Positions 1 to 9,858 of a stretch of DNA of 64,000 nt are shown piece by piece; the first letter of the stretch is position 1; each line of letters begins with the position of its first letter. The notes beneath the pieces were generated by a model. The model searched no databases. It saw nothing but the letters and a program-made list of their open reading frames with translations, and was not told the origin of the DNA. Source of the stretch: Thalassobaculum fulvum (lineage in GTDB: Bacteria; Pseudomonadota; Alphaproteobacteria; Thalassobaculales; Thalassobaculaceae); assembly GCF_014652915.1 (NCBI RefSeq), contig NZ_BMZS01000001.1, forward strand, positions 1-64,000. The letters run 5' to 3'. The position numbers were made by a program, and so were the translations under genes.

Positions 1-62
1 CTGCCTCCAAATCCAGATCGCGAACAACTCCTCGCCATCTCGAAACGGTGGCCCGCGCATAC

Positions 63-161
63 AGGAATGACGACAGGTTGGGGGAGGCGCTTCTTCTCCC
101 CTCGTCATTCCGGACCGGATCGCCGGAGGCGAGATCGAGCCGGAACCCACGAAGCGACGGG
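63..161. repeat. dispersed palindromic repeat, truncated copy (TTCCGG subtype)
   Basis: The right arm is complete: it runs from CGTCATTCCGG to GCCGGAACCC and ends with the outer sequence ACGAAGCGACGG. The left arm is reduced to GGAATGACG at 64-72. The same right arm ends the copies at 61656-61806 and 63604-63744. Positions 1-62 hold nothing else I can recognise. Confidence 0.75.
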
Positions 162-169
162 CACCCCCT

Positions 170-1954
170 TCAGAACGGCCACATCACCGGGATCAGCCAG
201 ACCGCCAGCGCGGTCAGCAGGACCTCCAGCGGCAGCCCCATGCGCCAGTAGTCGCCGAACCGGTAGCCGCCCGGCCCCATGACCAGCAGGTTGTTCTGGT
301 GGCCGATCGGGGTCAGGAACGCCGCCGAGGCGCCGACCGCGACCGCCATCAGCATCGGGTCGGCGTCGACCCCCAGCGCCGCCGCCACCCCGATCGCGAT
401 CGGCGCCATCACCACCGCGGTCGCGGCGTTGTTCATGACGTCCGACAGGGTCATGGTCAGCACCAGCAGCAGGCCGAGCAGCAGCCGCGGCGGCAGCTCG
501 CCGGCCAGCGAGGCCAGGCCCTCGGCCAGCAGCCGGGCGGCGCCGGTGCTCTCCAGCGCGCCGCCGACCGGGATCATCGCCGCCAGCAGCACCAGCACCT
601 GCCAGTCGATGGCGTCGTAGACCTCGCGGACCGCGATGGTGCGGGCCAGCACCATGCCGAGCAGGGCGGCGACCAGCGAGACCGCCGCCGGGAACAGGCC
701 GAAGGCGGTCGCCAGCACGGCGGCGCCGAACACCGCCAGCGGCACCAGCGCGCGGCCGGGCTGCAGCGCGATCCGCCGCTCGGCCAGCGGCAGGCAGCCG
801 ATCGCCCGCACCGCCTCCAGCAGCCCCTCGCGCTCGCCCTGCAGCAGCAGCACGTCGCCGGCGGCGAACCGCTGGTCGCGCAGCCGGCGCTCCAGCGACG
901 CCCCGGAGCGGGCGATCGCCAGCAGGTTCAGGCCGTAGCGGGCGCGCAGGTCGATGGTCGCCGGGGTGCGGCCCTCGATCCACGCGCGCGGCGGCACCAC
1001 CACCTCCATCAGCGCCAGCGCCTCGCGGCCGACCAGCCCGCCGCCGTCGCCGCGCTCCAGCTCCTTGGCCGGCACCAGCTCGAAGCCCTTGGCGACCAGC
1101 GCCTGGATCGACTCGGTCTCGCCTTCGGCCAGCAGCACGTCGCCCTGCTGCAGAACCGCGTGATGCAGGCGGCGCACCACCTGGTTCCAGCTGCGGATCA
1201 GGGCGTCGACCACCGGCGGGTTCTCGACCCCCTCCAGAACCTCGTCCAGCCGTTTGCCGACCACCGCCGAGCCCTCCGGCACCCGCAGCTCGGTCAGGTA
1301 GGAGGCGATGTCGAAGGGCCGGTCGTCGGACCCGCCGGTCCGTCCGCGCACCGGCAGCAGCCGCCAGCCGACCAGGGTCACGAAGGCGATCCCGGCCAGC
1401 GCCAGCGGCACCCCGACCCAGGCGAAGTCGAACAGGCCGAACCCCTGGCCGGCGGTCTCGCGGCGGAACCCGGAGACCAGCAGGTTCGGCGGCGTGCCGA
1501 TCAGGGTGGTCATGCCGCCGAGAATGGTGGCGAAGGCCAGCGGCATCAGGATCATGCCGGACCGGAACCCGCCGCGCCGCGCCATCGACAGCGCCACCGG
1601 CATCAGCAGGGCGAGCGCGCCGACGTTGTTCATGAACCCCGACAGCGCCCCGCCGAGCCCGCACAGCGCCGAGGTCTGGACGGTCCGGTTGTCCGACAGC
1701 CGGCCGATCCGCGAGGCGATCAGGTCGATCACCCCGGTCCGGCCGAGCGCCGCCGACAGGCCGAGCACCGCGGCCACGGTGATCACCGCCGGGTGCCCGA
1801 AGCCGGCGAACGCGGTGTCGGCCGGCACCACGCCGATCGCCACCGAGACCGACAGCGCCAGCAGGGCGACCACGTCGACCCGCAGCCGCCCCCACACGAA
1901 CAGGGCGACCACGGCGACGAGCACGGCGAGGATGGCGGACTGATCGAAGCTCAT
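170..1954 (-). CDS. SLC13/DASS-type transporter with two RCK_C domains
   Basis: A 594-residue inner-membrane protein, predicted to be a sodium-coupled anion or dicarboxylate transporter. Hydrophobic halves at residues about 1-210 and 390-594 flank a cytosolic segment with two TrkA-C/RCK_C-like domains (about 215-300 and 310-385), which usually bind ligands and gate transport. Each half carries an Asn-rich motif near a helix break (MNNVGALALLMP and MNNAATAVVMAP), matching the SNT-type substrate and sodium motifs of the family; the first half also has GTPPNLL. It starts at an ATG 116 bp from the divergent trkH. The substrate cannot be read from sequence: sulfate, citrate and other dicarboxylates are all transported by members with this architecture. 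Confidence 0.85.
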   Translation of the reverse strand: MSFDQSAILAVLVAVVALFVWGRLRVDVVALLALSVSVAIGVVPADTAFAGFGHPAVITVAAVLGLSAALGRTGVIDLIASRIGRLSDNRTVQTSALCGLGGALSGFMNNVGALALLMPVALSMARRGGFRSGMILMPLAFATILGGMTTLIGTPPNLLVSGFRRETAGQGFGLFDFAWVGVPLALAGIAFVTLVGWRLLPVRGRTGGSDDRPFDIASYLTELRVPEGSAVVGKRLDEVLEGVENPPVVDALIRSWNQVVRRLHHAVLQQGDVLLAEGETESIQALVAKGFELVPAKELERGDGGGLVGREALALMEVVVPPRAWIEGRTPATIDLRARYGLNLLAIARSGASLERRLRDQRFAAGDVLLLQGEREGLLEAVRAIGCLPLAERRIALQPGRALVPLAVFGAAVLATAFGLFPAAVSLVAALLGMVLARTIAVREVYDAIDWQVLVLLAAMIPVGGALESTGAARLLAEGLASLAGELPPRLLLGLLLVLTMTLSDVMNNAATAVVMAPIAIGVAAALGVDADPMLMAVAVGASAAFLTPIGHQNNLLVMGPGGYRFGDYWRMGLPLEVLLTALAVWLIPVMWPF

Positions 1955-2070
1955 GGACGCTCTTGTGCCCCGCGGGGGATCGGGACACCTTAGCCGCTCA
2001 TCGATCCCGCGTCGCGCCGCGCATCGGCCGGTCGGGAGTCCGGATCCTGGGGTTCCGCCGGAGGGAGGGG

Positions 2071-3510
2071 ATGCCCGCGCTACGGCCCGTCGTGTTCATC
2101 GGCGGCATTCTCGTTCTCGTGCTGGCGGCGACCATGGCCATCCCGGCCCTGGTCGAGCTGTGGCTGGAAGCCGACCACGCGCCGGAATACCTGCCCTGCG
2201 TGGCCGTGCCGGCGTTCCTGGGCTGCGCCGCCATCCTGGCGTCGCGCGGCGGGCCGATGAAGCTCGGCCTGCGCGAGGCCTACCTGCTGACCACCGGGTT
2301 GTGGGTGGTGCTGCCGCTGACGGCGGCGCTGCCGTTCATGTGGACGGTGCCGAACCTGTCGCTGACCGACGCCTATTTCGAGGCGGTCAGCGGCCTGACC
2401 GCGACCGGCGCCACGGTGATCACCGGCCTCGATCACCTGCCGCCGGGCGTGCTGCTGTGGCGCTCGATGCTGCAATGGGTCGGCGGCATCGGGATCGTGG
2501 TGATGGCGATCGCCGTGCTGCCGCTGCTCAAGGTCGGCGGCATGCAGCTGATGAGCCGGGAGTCCTCGGACACCTCCGACAAGATCCTGGCCCGCCCGCG
2601 CGAGCTCGCGACCTGGCTGCTCAGCATCTATCTGAGCCTGACCCTGGCCTGCGCGATCGCCTACGGGCTGGCCGGCATGGGCGGGTTCGACGCCCTGAAC
2701 CACGCCATGACCACGGTCTCGACCGCCGGGTTCTCGACCCGCGACGCCTCGCTCGGCAGCTTCTCGGCGGCGGCGCAGTGGGTGTCGGTGGTGTTCATGC
2801 TGGCCGGCGCGGTGCCGTTCCTGCTGTACATCCAGGTGGTGCGCGGCACCTGGGGGTTCGTTCCTTGGAGCCAGATCCCGCCGATGCTGGGCGTCGTCGT
2901 TGTCGGCGGCCTGCTGCTGGCATGGTCGGCGGTGCTCGCCGGCCACGACGTCATGGACGCGGTCCGCCACGGCATCTTCTCGGTCACCTCGATCATCACC
3001 ACCACCGGCTACGCCTCCTACGACTGGCAGTCCTGGGGACCGTTCGCCGCCGCCATGGCACTGGTGCTGATGTTCTGCGGCGGCTGCACCGGCTCGACCA
3101 CCGGCGGGGTGAAGATCTTCCGCTGGCAGATCCTGATCCGCCGGTTCCGGATCACCACCCAGGAGCTGATCCGACCGCACCGGGTGGTCGCCCAGGTCTA
3201 TCAGGGCCGCCCGGTCGGCCCCGAGGTGGTGCAGGGCGTGATGGTGCTGGTGCTGCTGGTCGGCGGGGTGACGGCGCTGACCACCGTCCTGCTGGCGGCC
3301 ACCGGCCTCGACCTGGTGACCGCGTTCTCGGCCGCCGCCTCGACCGTCACCAACGTCGGCCCGGCGCTCGGCAGCATCGCCGGCCCGGCCGGCAATTTCG
3401 GCCCGCTGCCGGACACCGCCAAGTGGATCCTGTCGTTCGCGATGCTGCTCGGCCGGCTCGAGCTGCTGACCGTGCTGGTGATGCTCGACCCGGACTTCTG
3501 GCGGCGCTGA
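2071..3510 (+). CDS. trkH: TrkH-family potassium uptake protein, copy 1
   Basis: A 479-residue membrane protein of the Trk/Ktr superfamily. Four pore-loop repeats are visible: SGLTATGATV, TTVSTAGFST, ITTTGYASYD and TVTNVGPALG; each carries the conserved selectivity-filter Gly. The MRESSD-like segment and the GGCTGSTTGGVKIFR linker before the last repeat are typical of TrkH. I chose ATG 2071 because GAGGGAGGGG sits directly upstream; an upstream in-frame extension has no such site. Potassium import normally needs the cytosolic TrkA subunit, which is not in this window. The next gene is a close paralogue in the same orientation. Confidence 0.93.
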   Translation: MPALRPVVFIGGILVLVLAATMAIPALVELWLEADHAPEYLPCVAVPAFLGCAAILASRGGPMKLGLREAYLLTTGLWVVLPLTAALPFMWTVPNLSLTDAYFEAVSGLTATGATVITGLDHLPPGVLLWRSMLQWVGGIGIVVMAIAVLPLLKVGGMQLMSRESSDTSDKILARPRELATWLLSIYLSLTLACAIAYGLAGMGGFDALNHAMTTVSTAGFSTRDASLGSFSAAAQWVSVVFMLAGAVPFLLYIQVVRGTWGFVPWSQIPPMLGVVVVGGLLLAWSAVLAGHDVMDAVRHGIFSVTSIITTTGYASYDWQSWGPFAAAMALVLMFCGGCTGSTTGGVKIFRWQILIRRFRITTQELIRPHRVVAQVYQGRPVGPEVVQGVMVLVLLVGGVTALTTVLLAATGLDLVTAFSAAASTVTNVGPALGSIAGPAGNFGPLPDTAKWILSFAMLLGRLELLTVLVMLDPDFWRR

Positions 3511-3663
3511 GGGCCGGCGGCCGGCCGCGGCGCCGCCTTCGCACCTGCAACAAGCGGGCTTGTGCGGCGCCGCGCTTGGGAGCAGTCTGCCGGCCGCTCG
3601 ACCGGCCCGCCCGAGATCCGGGCACCCGGGGCCGGGCCGGGCGTACCATACGGAGACTGTGAC

Positions 3664-5103
3664 ATGCCGGAGTTCCGGCCCGTCGTGTTCATCGGCGGCA
3701 TCCTGGTCCTGGTGCTGTCGGCGACCATGGCCATCCCGGCCCTGGTCGAGCTGTGGCTCGAGGCCGACCATGCCTCGGAGTACCTGCCCTGCGTGGCGGT
3801 GCCGGCGTTCCTGGGGTCAGCCGCCATGCTGGCGGCCCGCGGCGGCCCGAAGAAGCTGGGCGTACGGGAGGCCTACCTGCTGACCGCAGGGGTCTGGCTG
3901 ATCCTGCCGCTGGTGGCGGCGCTGCCGTTCATGTGGACGGTCCCGAACCTGTCGCTCGCGGACGCCTACTTCGAGTCGGTCAGCGGCCTCACCACCACCG
4001 GGTCGACGGTGATCACCGGGCTCGACAAGCTGCCGCCGGGGGTTCTGCTGTGGCGCTCGCTGCTGCAGTGGGTCGGCGGCATCGGCATCGTCGCGATGGC
4101 GGTCGCGGTGCTGCCGCTCCTGAAGGTCGGCGGCATGCAGCTCATGAAGCGCGAGTCGTCGGACACCTCGGACAAGATCCTGGCCCGCCCGCGCGAGCTC
4201 GCGACTTGGCTGCTCGCGGTCTATCTCGGCCTCACCGTGGCGTCGGCGATCGGCTACCGGCTGACCGGCATGAGCCAGTTCGAGGCCCTCAACCACGCCA
4301 TGACGACGGTCTCGACCGGCGGCTACTCGACCCACGACGCCTCGTTCGGCGGGTTCTCGCCGGCCGCGCAGTGGGCCTCGGTGGTGTTCATGCTGGCCGG
4401 GGCGGTGCCGTTCCTGTGGTACGTCCAGCTGGTGCGCGGAACCTCGGGCTTCGTGCCGTGGAGCCAGATCCCGCCGATGCTCGGGGTCGTGCTGGTCGGC
4501 GGCCTGATCCTGGCCGGCACCGCCGTCGGCAGCGGCCACGATCCGCTCGAGGCCCTGCGGCACGGCGTGTTCACGGTCGCCTCGGTGATCACCACCACCG
4601 GCTACGCCTCGCACGACTGGCAGAACTGGGGTCCGCTGGCGGCGTCGACCGTGCTGATGCTGACGTTCTGCGGCGGCTGCACCGGCTCGACGGCCGGCGG
4701 CGTGAAGATCTTCCGCTGGCAGCTGCTGTTCAGCCGGTTCCGGATCATCGTCCAGGAGATGATCCGGCCGCACCGGGTGGTCGCGCAGGTCTATCAGGGC
4801 CGGCCGGTCAGCCCCGAGGTGGTGCAGGGCGTGACCGCGTTCATCCTGCTGCTCGGCGGCGTGACCTCGCTGACCACGGTGGCGCTGACCGCCACCGGCG
4901 TCGACCTGGTGACCGCGTTCTCCAGCGCCGCCACCGCGATCACCAATGTCGGCCCGGCGCTCGGCGACATCGCCGGCCCGGCCGGGACCTTCGCGCCGCT
5001 GCCGGACGCCGCCAAGTGGATCCTGTCGTTCGCCATGCTGCTCGGCCGGCTCGAGCTGCTGACCGTCCTGGTCATGCTCGATCCGGGCTTCTGGCGGCGC
5101 TGA
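3664..5103 (+). CDS. trkH: TrkH-family potassium uptake protein, copy 2
   Basis: A 479-residue paralogue of the preceding gene, of identical length and highly similar throughout, so the pair arose by tandem duplication. The filter loops read SGLTTTGSTV, TTVSTGGYST, ITTTGYASHD and AITNVGPALG. The second loop (TGGY against TAGF in copy 1) and the first (TTTGS against TATGA) differ, so ion selectivity or affinity could differ. ATG 3664 was chosen by homology to the copy 1 start. The 153-bp gap contains the hairpin ACAAGC-GG-GCTTGT at 3550-3563, which may separate expression of the two copies. Confidence 0.93.
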   Translation: MPEFRPVVFIGGILVLVLSATMAIPALVELWLEADHASEYLPCVAVPAFLGSAAMLAARGGPKKLGVREAYLLTAGVWLILPLVAALPFMWTVPNLSLADAYFESVSGLTTTGSTVITGLDKLPPGVLLWRSLLQWVGGIGIVAMAVAVLPLLKVGGMQLMKRESSDTSDKILARPRELATWLLAVYLGLTVASAIGYRLTGMSQFEALNHAMTTVSTGGYSTHDASFGGFSPAAQWASVVFMLAGAVPFLWYVQLVRGTSGFVPWSQIPPMLGVVLVGGLILAGTAVGSGHDPLEALRHGVFTVASVITTTGYASHDWQNWGPLAASTVLMLTFCGGCTGSTAGGVKIFRWQLLFSRFRIIVQEMIRPHRVVAQVYQGRPVSPEVVQGVTAFILLLGGVTSLTTVALTATGVDLVTAFSSAATAITNVGPALGDIAGPAGTFAPLPDAAKWILSFAMLLGRLELLTVLVMLDPGFWRR

Positions 5104-5133
5104 CCGCCGGCCCCGCCGGGTCCCGGCCGGCCG

Positions 5134-6231
<1,098 letters not shown>

Positions 6232-6242
6232 CCGCGGCTTTC

Positions 6243-7178
6243 CTACTTCTCGGTTTCGACGAGGCCTTTGACGAACAGCCGCTGCATGCCGATGACGATG
6301 GCGACCGGCGGCAGCATGGCCAGGGTCGCGGCGGTCATCACCAGGTTCCACTGCGGCTCGATGTCGGCGACGTTCACCATGCTCTGGATGCCCATGACGA
6401 TGGTGACGTAGGCCGGATCGGTGGTGACCAGCAGCGGCCAGAGGTACTGGTTCCACCCGTAGATGAACAGGATCACGAACAGCGCCGCGATGTTGGTGCG
6501 CGACAGCGGCAGCAGGATGTCGCGGAAGAACTTCAGCGGCCCGGCGCCGTCGATCCGCGCGGCCTCGGTCAGTTCGTCCGGGACCGTCAGGAAGAACTGC
6601 CGGAACAGGAAGGTGGCGGTCGCCGAGGCGATCAGCGGCAGGGTCAGCCCGGCATAGCTGTCCAGCATGCTGAGATCGAGGTCGATGGTGATCCCCGGCA
6701 GTACGATCTCGGTGCCCTCCATGCCCAGCAGGTTCAGCAGCTTGGTCAGCGGCGTGAAGACGTTGGCGATGACCTCGTAGGTCGGCAGGATCCGTACCTC
6801 GACCGGCAGCATCAGGGTGATGAAGATCATCCAGAAGCAGGTCATGCGCAGCGGGAACTGGAAGTAGCAGATGGCGAACGCCGCGATCAGCGAGATCGCG
6901 ATCTTGCCGATCGCGATGCTGAGCGCCATCACCAGGCTGTTGAACATCATCAGGGTCAGCGGCTGGCCGGACACGTGCTGCATGCCGGAGCCGAGCATCT
7001 GCCGGTAGTTGTCGACCATGTTGTCGCCGAACCACATCGGGATCGGCGAGGTCAGCAGGTCCTCCCCGGCATGGGTCGAGGCGACCACGGTCACCCACAG
7101 CGGCAGCGCCACCACGCCGATCCCGAGGATCAGCACGAAGTGCGAGAAGACGGTCAGCCAGGGACGGTTTTCCACCAT
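6243..7178 (-). CDS. ugpE: glycerol-3-phosphate ABC importer permease UgpE
   Basis: A 311-residue inner-membrane permease of the MalG/UgpE type. The N-terminus and the [15 protein letters not shown] segment match UgpE. The EAA loop that docks with the ATPase is visible as [21 protein letters not shown]. The protein is about 30 residues longer than the E. coli protein, mostly in an internal periplasmic segment near residues 150-175. It lies 2 bp from ugpA and 11 bp from ugpC, so the three are almost certainly co-transcribed and translationally coupled. Confidence 0.93.
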   Translation of the reverse strand: MVENRPWLTVFSHFVLILGIGVVALPLWVTVVASTHAGEDLLTSPIPMWFGDNMVDNYRQMLGSGMQHVSGQPLTLMMFNSLVMALSIAIGKIAISLIAAFAICYFQFPLRMTCFWMIFITLMLPVEVRILPTYEVIANVFTPLTKLLNLLGMEGTEIVLPGITIDLDLSMLDSYAGLTLPLIASATATFLFRQFFLTVPDELTEAARIDGAGPLKFFRDILLPLSRTNIAALFVILFIYGWNQYLWPLLVTTDPAYVTIVMGIQSMVNVADIEPQWNLVMTAATLAMLPPVAIVIGMQRLFVKGLVETEK

Positions 7179-7180
7179 CG

Positions 7181-8065
7181 TCAGTACTCCACCCGCCGCT
7201 CGATGTAGCGGAACTGCACCACGGTGAGGGTGATCACGATCACCATCAGCACCACCGACTGGGCCGCCGAGCCGCCCAGGTCGAGGCCGATGAAGCCGTC
7301 ATTGAACACCTTGTAGACCAGGGTGTTGGTGGCGCCGTACGGCCCGCCGCGGGTGGTCGCGTGGATGGTGCCGAAGGTGTCGAAGAAGGCGTAGACGATG
7401 TTGACCACCACCAGGAAGAAGGTGGTCGGGCTGAGCAGCGGGAACACGATGGTCCAGAACCGCTTCAGCGGCGAGGCGCCGTCGATCGCGGCGGCCTCGA
7501 TCAGCGAGCGCGGGATCGCCTGCAGGCCGGCCAGGAAGAACAGGAAGTTGTAGCTGATCTGCTTCCAGGCGGCGGCGATCACGATCAGCAGCATCGCGTC
7601 GGTGCCGTTCAGGGTGTGGTTCCAGTCGTAGCCGAACCAGGCCCGCAGGATCCAGGCGTTGATGCCGACCGCCGGGTTGAACAGGAAGTACCACAGCACG
7701 CCGGCGATCGCCGGGGCGACCGCATAGGGCCAGATCAGCAGGGTCTTGTAGGCGGTCGCGCCCTTGATCACCCGGTCCGCCATCACCGCCAGGATGAGCG
7801 CGAACGACAGCGACATCAGCGCCACCGAGACGCTGAACATGATGGTGATCTCGAACGACTCCAGATAGGTCGGGTCGGAGAACAGGTAGGCGAAGTTGTC
7901 GAAGGCCACGAAATCGACCCGCAGCCCGAACGCGTCCTGCTGCAGCACCGAGTAGTACAGCGCCTGGCTGGCCGGCCAGATGAAGAACACCAGCGTGATC
8001 AGCAGCTGCGGCGCCAGCAGCGCGTAGGGCAGCCACTTGTGCTTGAAGGTGACGCGCTTGATCAA
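7181..8065 (-). CDS. ugpA: glycerol-3-phosphate ABC importer permease UgpA
   Basis: A 294-residue permease forming the heterodimeric channel with UgpE. The N-terminus ([19 protein letters not shown]) aligns with known UgpA proteins, and the EAA loop reads [21 protein letters not shown]. The start that fits homology is TTG at 8065, preceded by GCGGGGGCC; no ATG lies nearby in frame. A weak start downstream of a strong hairpin would lower permease output relative to the binding protein. Confidence 0.92.
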   Translation of the reverse strand: MIKRVTFKHKWLPYALLAPQLLITLVFFIWPASQALYYSVLQQDAFGLRVDFVAFDNFAYLFSDPTYLESFEITIMFSVSVALMSLSFALILAVMADRVIKGATAYKTLLIWPYAVAPAIAGVLWYFLFNPAVGINAWILRAWFGYDWNHTLNGTDAMLLIVIAAAWKQISYNFLFFLAGLQAIPRSLIEAAAIDGASPLKRFWTIVFPLLSPTTFFLVVVNIVYAFFDTFGTIHATTRGGPYGATNTLVYKVFNDGFIGLDLGGSAAQSVVLMVIVITLTVVQFRYIERRVEY

Positions 8066-8123
8066 GTCGACGGCCCCCGCGGCGATCTCGGCCCGAACCG
8101 AATTCTAGGCACAAAGGGAAGGC

Positions 8124-8152
8124 CGCGCACGGGGCACTTGGCCCCGTGCGCG
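8124..8152 (-). terminator. intra-operon hairpin between ugpB and ugpA
   Basis: A perfect 12-bp stem (8124-8135 with 8141-8152, GC-rich) closes on a 5-nt loop, and on the transcribed strand is followed by CCTTCCCTTT. It lies 20 bp after the ugpB stop. It probably acts as a partial terminator or mRNA stabiliser, giving excess binding protein over membrane subunits, as is common in binding-protein operons. Confidence 0.6.
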
Positions 8153-8171
8153 CCCGGTCAGGCGACTCCGG

Positions 8172-9494
8172 TCAGGAGTTCTCTTTCTCGAACTTGCGGA
8201 GCAGATCGTTGCCGCGCGACACCGCCGCGTCGAGGCCTTCCTGCGCCGACTTCTTGCCGGCCCAGATCGCCTCGAGCTCTTCGTTGATGATGTCGCGGAT
8301 CTGCACGAAGTTGCCGAACCGCAGGCCCTTGGAGTTCGGGGTCGGCTTGTTCAGCGTCATCTGCTTGATCGAGACGTCGGCGCCCGGATTCTTCTCGTAG
8401 AAGCCCTGCTTCTTGCTGAGCTCGTAGGCCGCCGTGGTGATCGGCAGGTAGCCGGTGAACTGGTGCCAGTCCGCCTGCACCTCGGCCGACGACAGGTAGT
8501 TGAAGAACGCCGCCACGCCCTTGTACTCGGCCTTCTTGTGGCCGGTCAGCACCCACAGGGTGGCGCCGCCGATGATCGAGTTCTGGGGCGCGCCCGCCAC
8601 GTCCGGCCAGTACGGCAGCATGCCGACGCCGAACTCGAAGTCCTTGGCGTTGGCCTTGATGCCGGCCAGCGCGGCCGAGCTGTTCATGTACATGGCGCAC
8701 TCCTGGTTGTAGAACTTCGGAGCGCTGTCGGACCGCCGCCCGCCGTAGTCGAAGATCTTCGACTTCTGCCACTCGGCCAGCTGGCCGATGTGCTTCACGT
8801 GCAGCGGGCTGTTGATCTTGAACTCGGTGTCGAGCCCGGCGAAGCCGTTCTCCTTGGTGCCGATCGGCACGTTGTGCCAGGCCGAGAAGTTCTCGATCTG
8901 CACCCAGCTCTGCCAGCCGGTGGTGAAACCGCACGCGATGCCGGCGGCCTGCAGCTTCTTCGAGAACTCGCCCATTTCCGGCCAGGTCTTCGGCGGGGTG
9001 TTCGGGTCCAGGCCGGCCTTCGCGAACGCGGTCTTGTTGTAGTACAGGACCGGGGTCGAGCTGTTGAACGGCATCGACAGCATGTTGCCGTCGGTGTCGG
9101 TGTAGTAGCCGGTCACGGACGGCAGGTAGGCGCTCGGATCGAACTCGGCGCCGGCGTCCTTCATCAGCTGGTAGACCGGGTAGATCGCGCCCTTGGCCGC
9201 CATCATGCTGGCGGTGCCGACCTCGAACACCTGGACGATGTGCGGCTGCTTCTTGGCGCGGAACGCCGCGATCGCGCCGGTCATGGTCTCGGTATAGTTG
9301 CCCTTGTAGACCGGCACGACCTTGTAGTCGCCCTGGCTGGCGTTGAAGCCGGCGGCGATCGACTCGACCTTCTCGCCGAGCTTGCCACCCATCGCGTGCC
9401 ACCACTGGATCTCGGTCTGGGCGAACGCCTGACCAGCCGCGGTCAGGGCGAAGGCGCCCACCGCCACCGCGGCGAACTTCCGGTGCAACGTCAT
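8172..9494 (-). CDS. ugpB: glycerol-3-phosphate ABC importer periplasmic binding protein UgpB
   Basis: A 440-residue extracytoplasmic solute-binding protein (family 1). Residues 1-25 form a signal peptide ending AFA before QTEIQWWHAMGG. Internal segments such as FNASQGDYKVVPVYKGNYTE, MPFNSSTPVLYYNK and GGATLWVLTGHKKAEYKG are typical UgpB sequences. It is the first gene of ugpBAEC. A GlpR-like palindrome lies about 110 bp upstream. No ugpQ phosphodiesterase is present in the cluster, so glycerophosphodiester hydrolysis would need to be encoded elsewhere. Confidence 0.95.
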   Translation of the reverse strand: MTLHRKFAAVAVGAFALTAAGQAFAQTEIQWWHAMGGKLGEKVESIAAGFNASQGDYKVVPVYKGNYTETMTGAIAAFRAKKQPHIVQVFEVGTASMMAAKGAIYPVYQLMKDAGAEFDPSAYLPSVTGYYTDTDGNMLSMPFNSSTPVLYYNKTAFAKAGLDPNTPPKTWPEMGEFSKKLQAAGIACGFTTGWQSWVQIENFSAWHNVPIGTKENGFAGLDTEFKINSPLHVKHIGQLAEWQKSKIFDYGGRRSDSAPKFYNQECAMYMNSSAALAGIKANAKDFEFGVGMLPYWPDVAGAPQNSIIGGATLWVLTGHKKAEYKGVAAFFNYLSSAEVQADWHQFTGYLPITTAAYELSKKQGFYEKNPGADVSIKQMTLNKPTPNSKGLRFGNFVQIRDIINEELEAIWAGKKSAQEGLDAAVSRGNDLLRKFEKENS

Positions 9495-9602
9495 GAAATC
9501 GTCTCCCTCTGGGGGTTGTCGTCAGCAGTCGGGACGGGTCGTCCCCCACGACCCGGCCATCCCTTCCATAGTAGTCGAAGAGTGCGTCGCGTCCATCCAG
9601 GA

Positions 9603-9618
9603 TTTTCGAATTCGAACA
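9603..9618. promoter_or_regulatory. GlpR-like operator upstream of ugpBAEC
   Basis: The sequence TTTTCGAATTCGAACA contains the perfect palindrome TTCGAATTCGAA. It matches the E. coli GlpR half-sites (TGTTCGATAACGAACA) at 12 of 16 positions, with three of the four differences in the spacer. It lies 109 bp upstream of ugpB. A DeoR-type GlpR is the obvious candidate ligand; no such gene is in the window. The 9495-9858 intergenic region holds this site and the divergent promoter described next. Confidence 0.45.
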
Positions 9619-9788
9619 CGAGCCGACCGCCGCGTCCATCCCTTCCCGGCGACACGCGCATTCCGGAGCGGGATCGTCCGGTACGCAGGGTCGGGCGGAC
9701 CCTATTGGCGTTCCGTGTCGGTTCGGTGAATTGTTTGTGACGCTTCGGTTAATCCGCATGCCGGGCGGCGCTGGCGGTCCCGTCCGCT

Positions 9789-9820
9789 TTGACGTCGGGC
9801 TGGAAAGTTGATATCAACTT
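9789..9820 (+). promoter_or_regulatory. sigma-70-like promoter with an overlapping 16-bp palindromic operator
   Basis: TTGACG at 9789-9794, a 17-nt spacer and TATCAA at 9812-9817 make a plausible sigma-70 promoter. A perfect 16-nt palindrome, AAGTTGATATCAACTT (9805-9820), covers the -10 element, 39 bp before the propeller gene. This geometry suggests repression by a dimeric regulator whose gene is not visible here. Confidence 0.55.
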
Positions 9821-9858
9821 AACAACATCGTGAACGACCGGTTCGGAGGGAGGACGGC

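Noticed and set aside
5104-5133. A GC-rich potential hairpin between trkH copy 2 and ugpC acting as a bidirectional terminator.
   Set aside because: The gap is only 30 bp and the arms are imperfect with no T tract; too weak to list.
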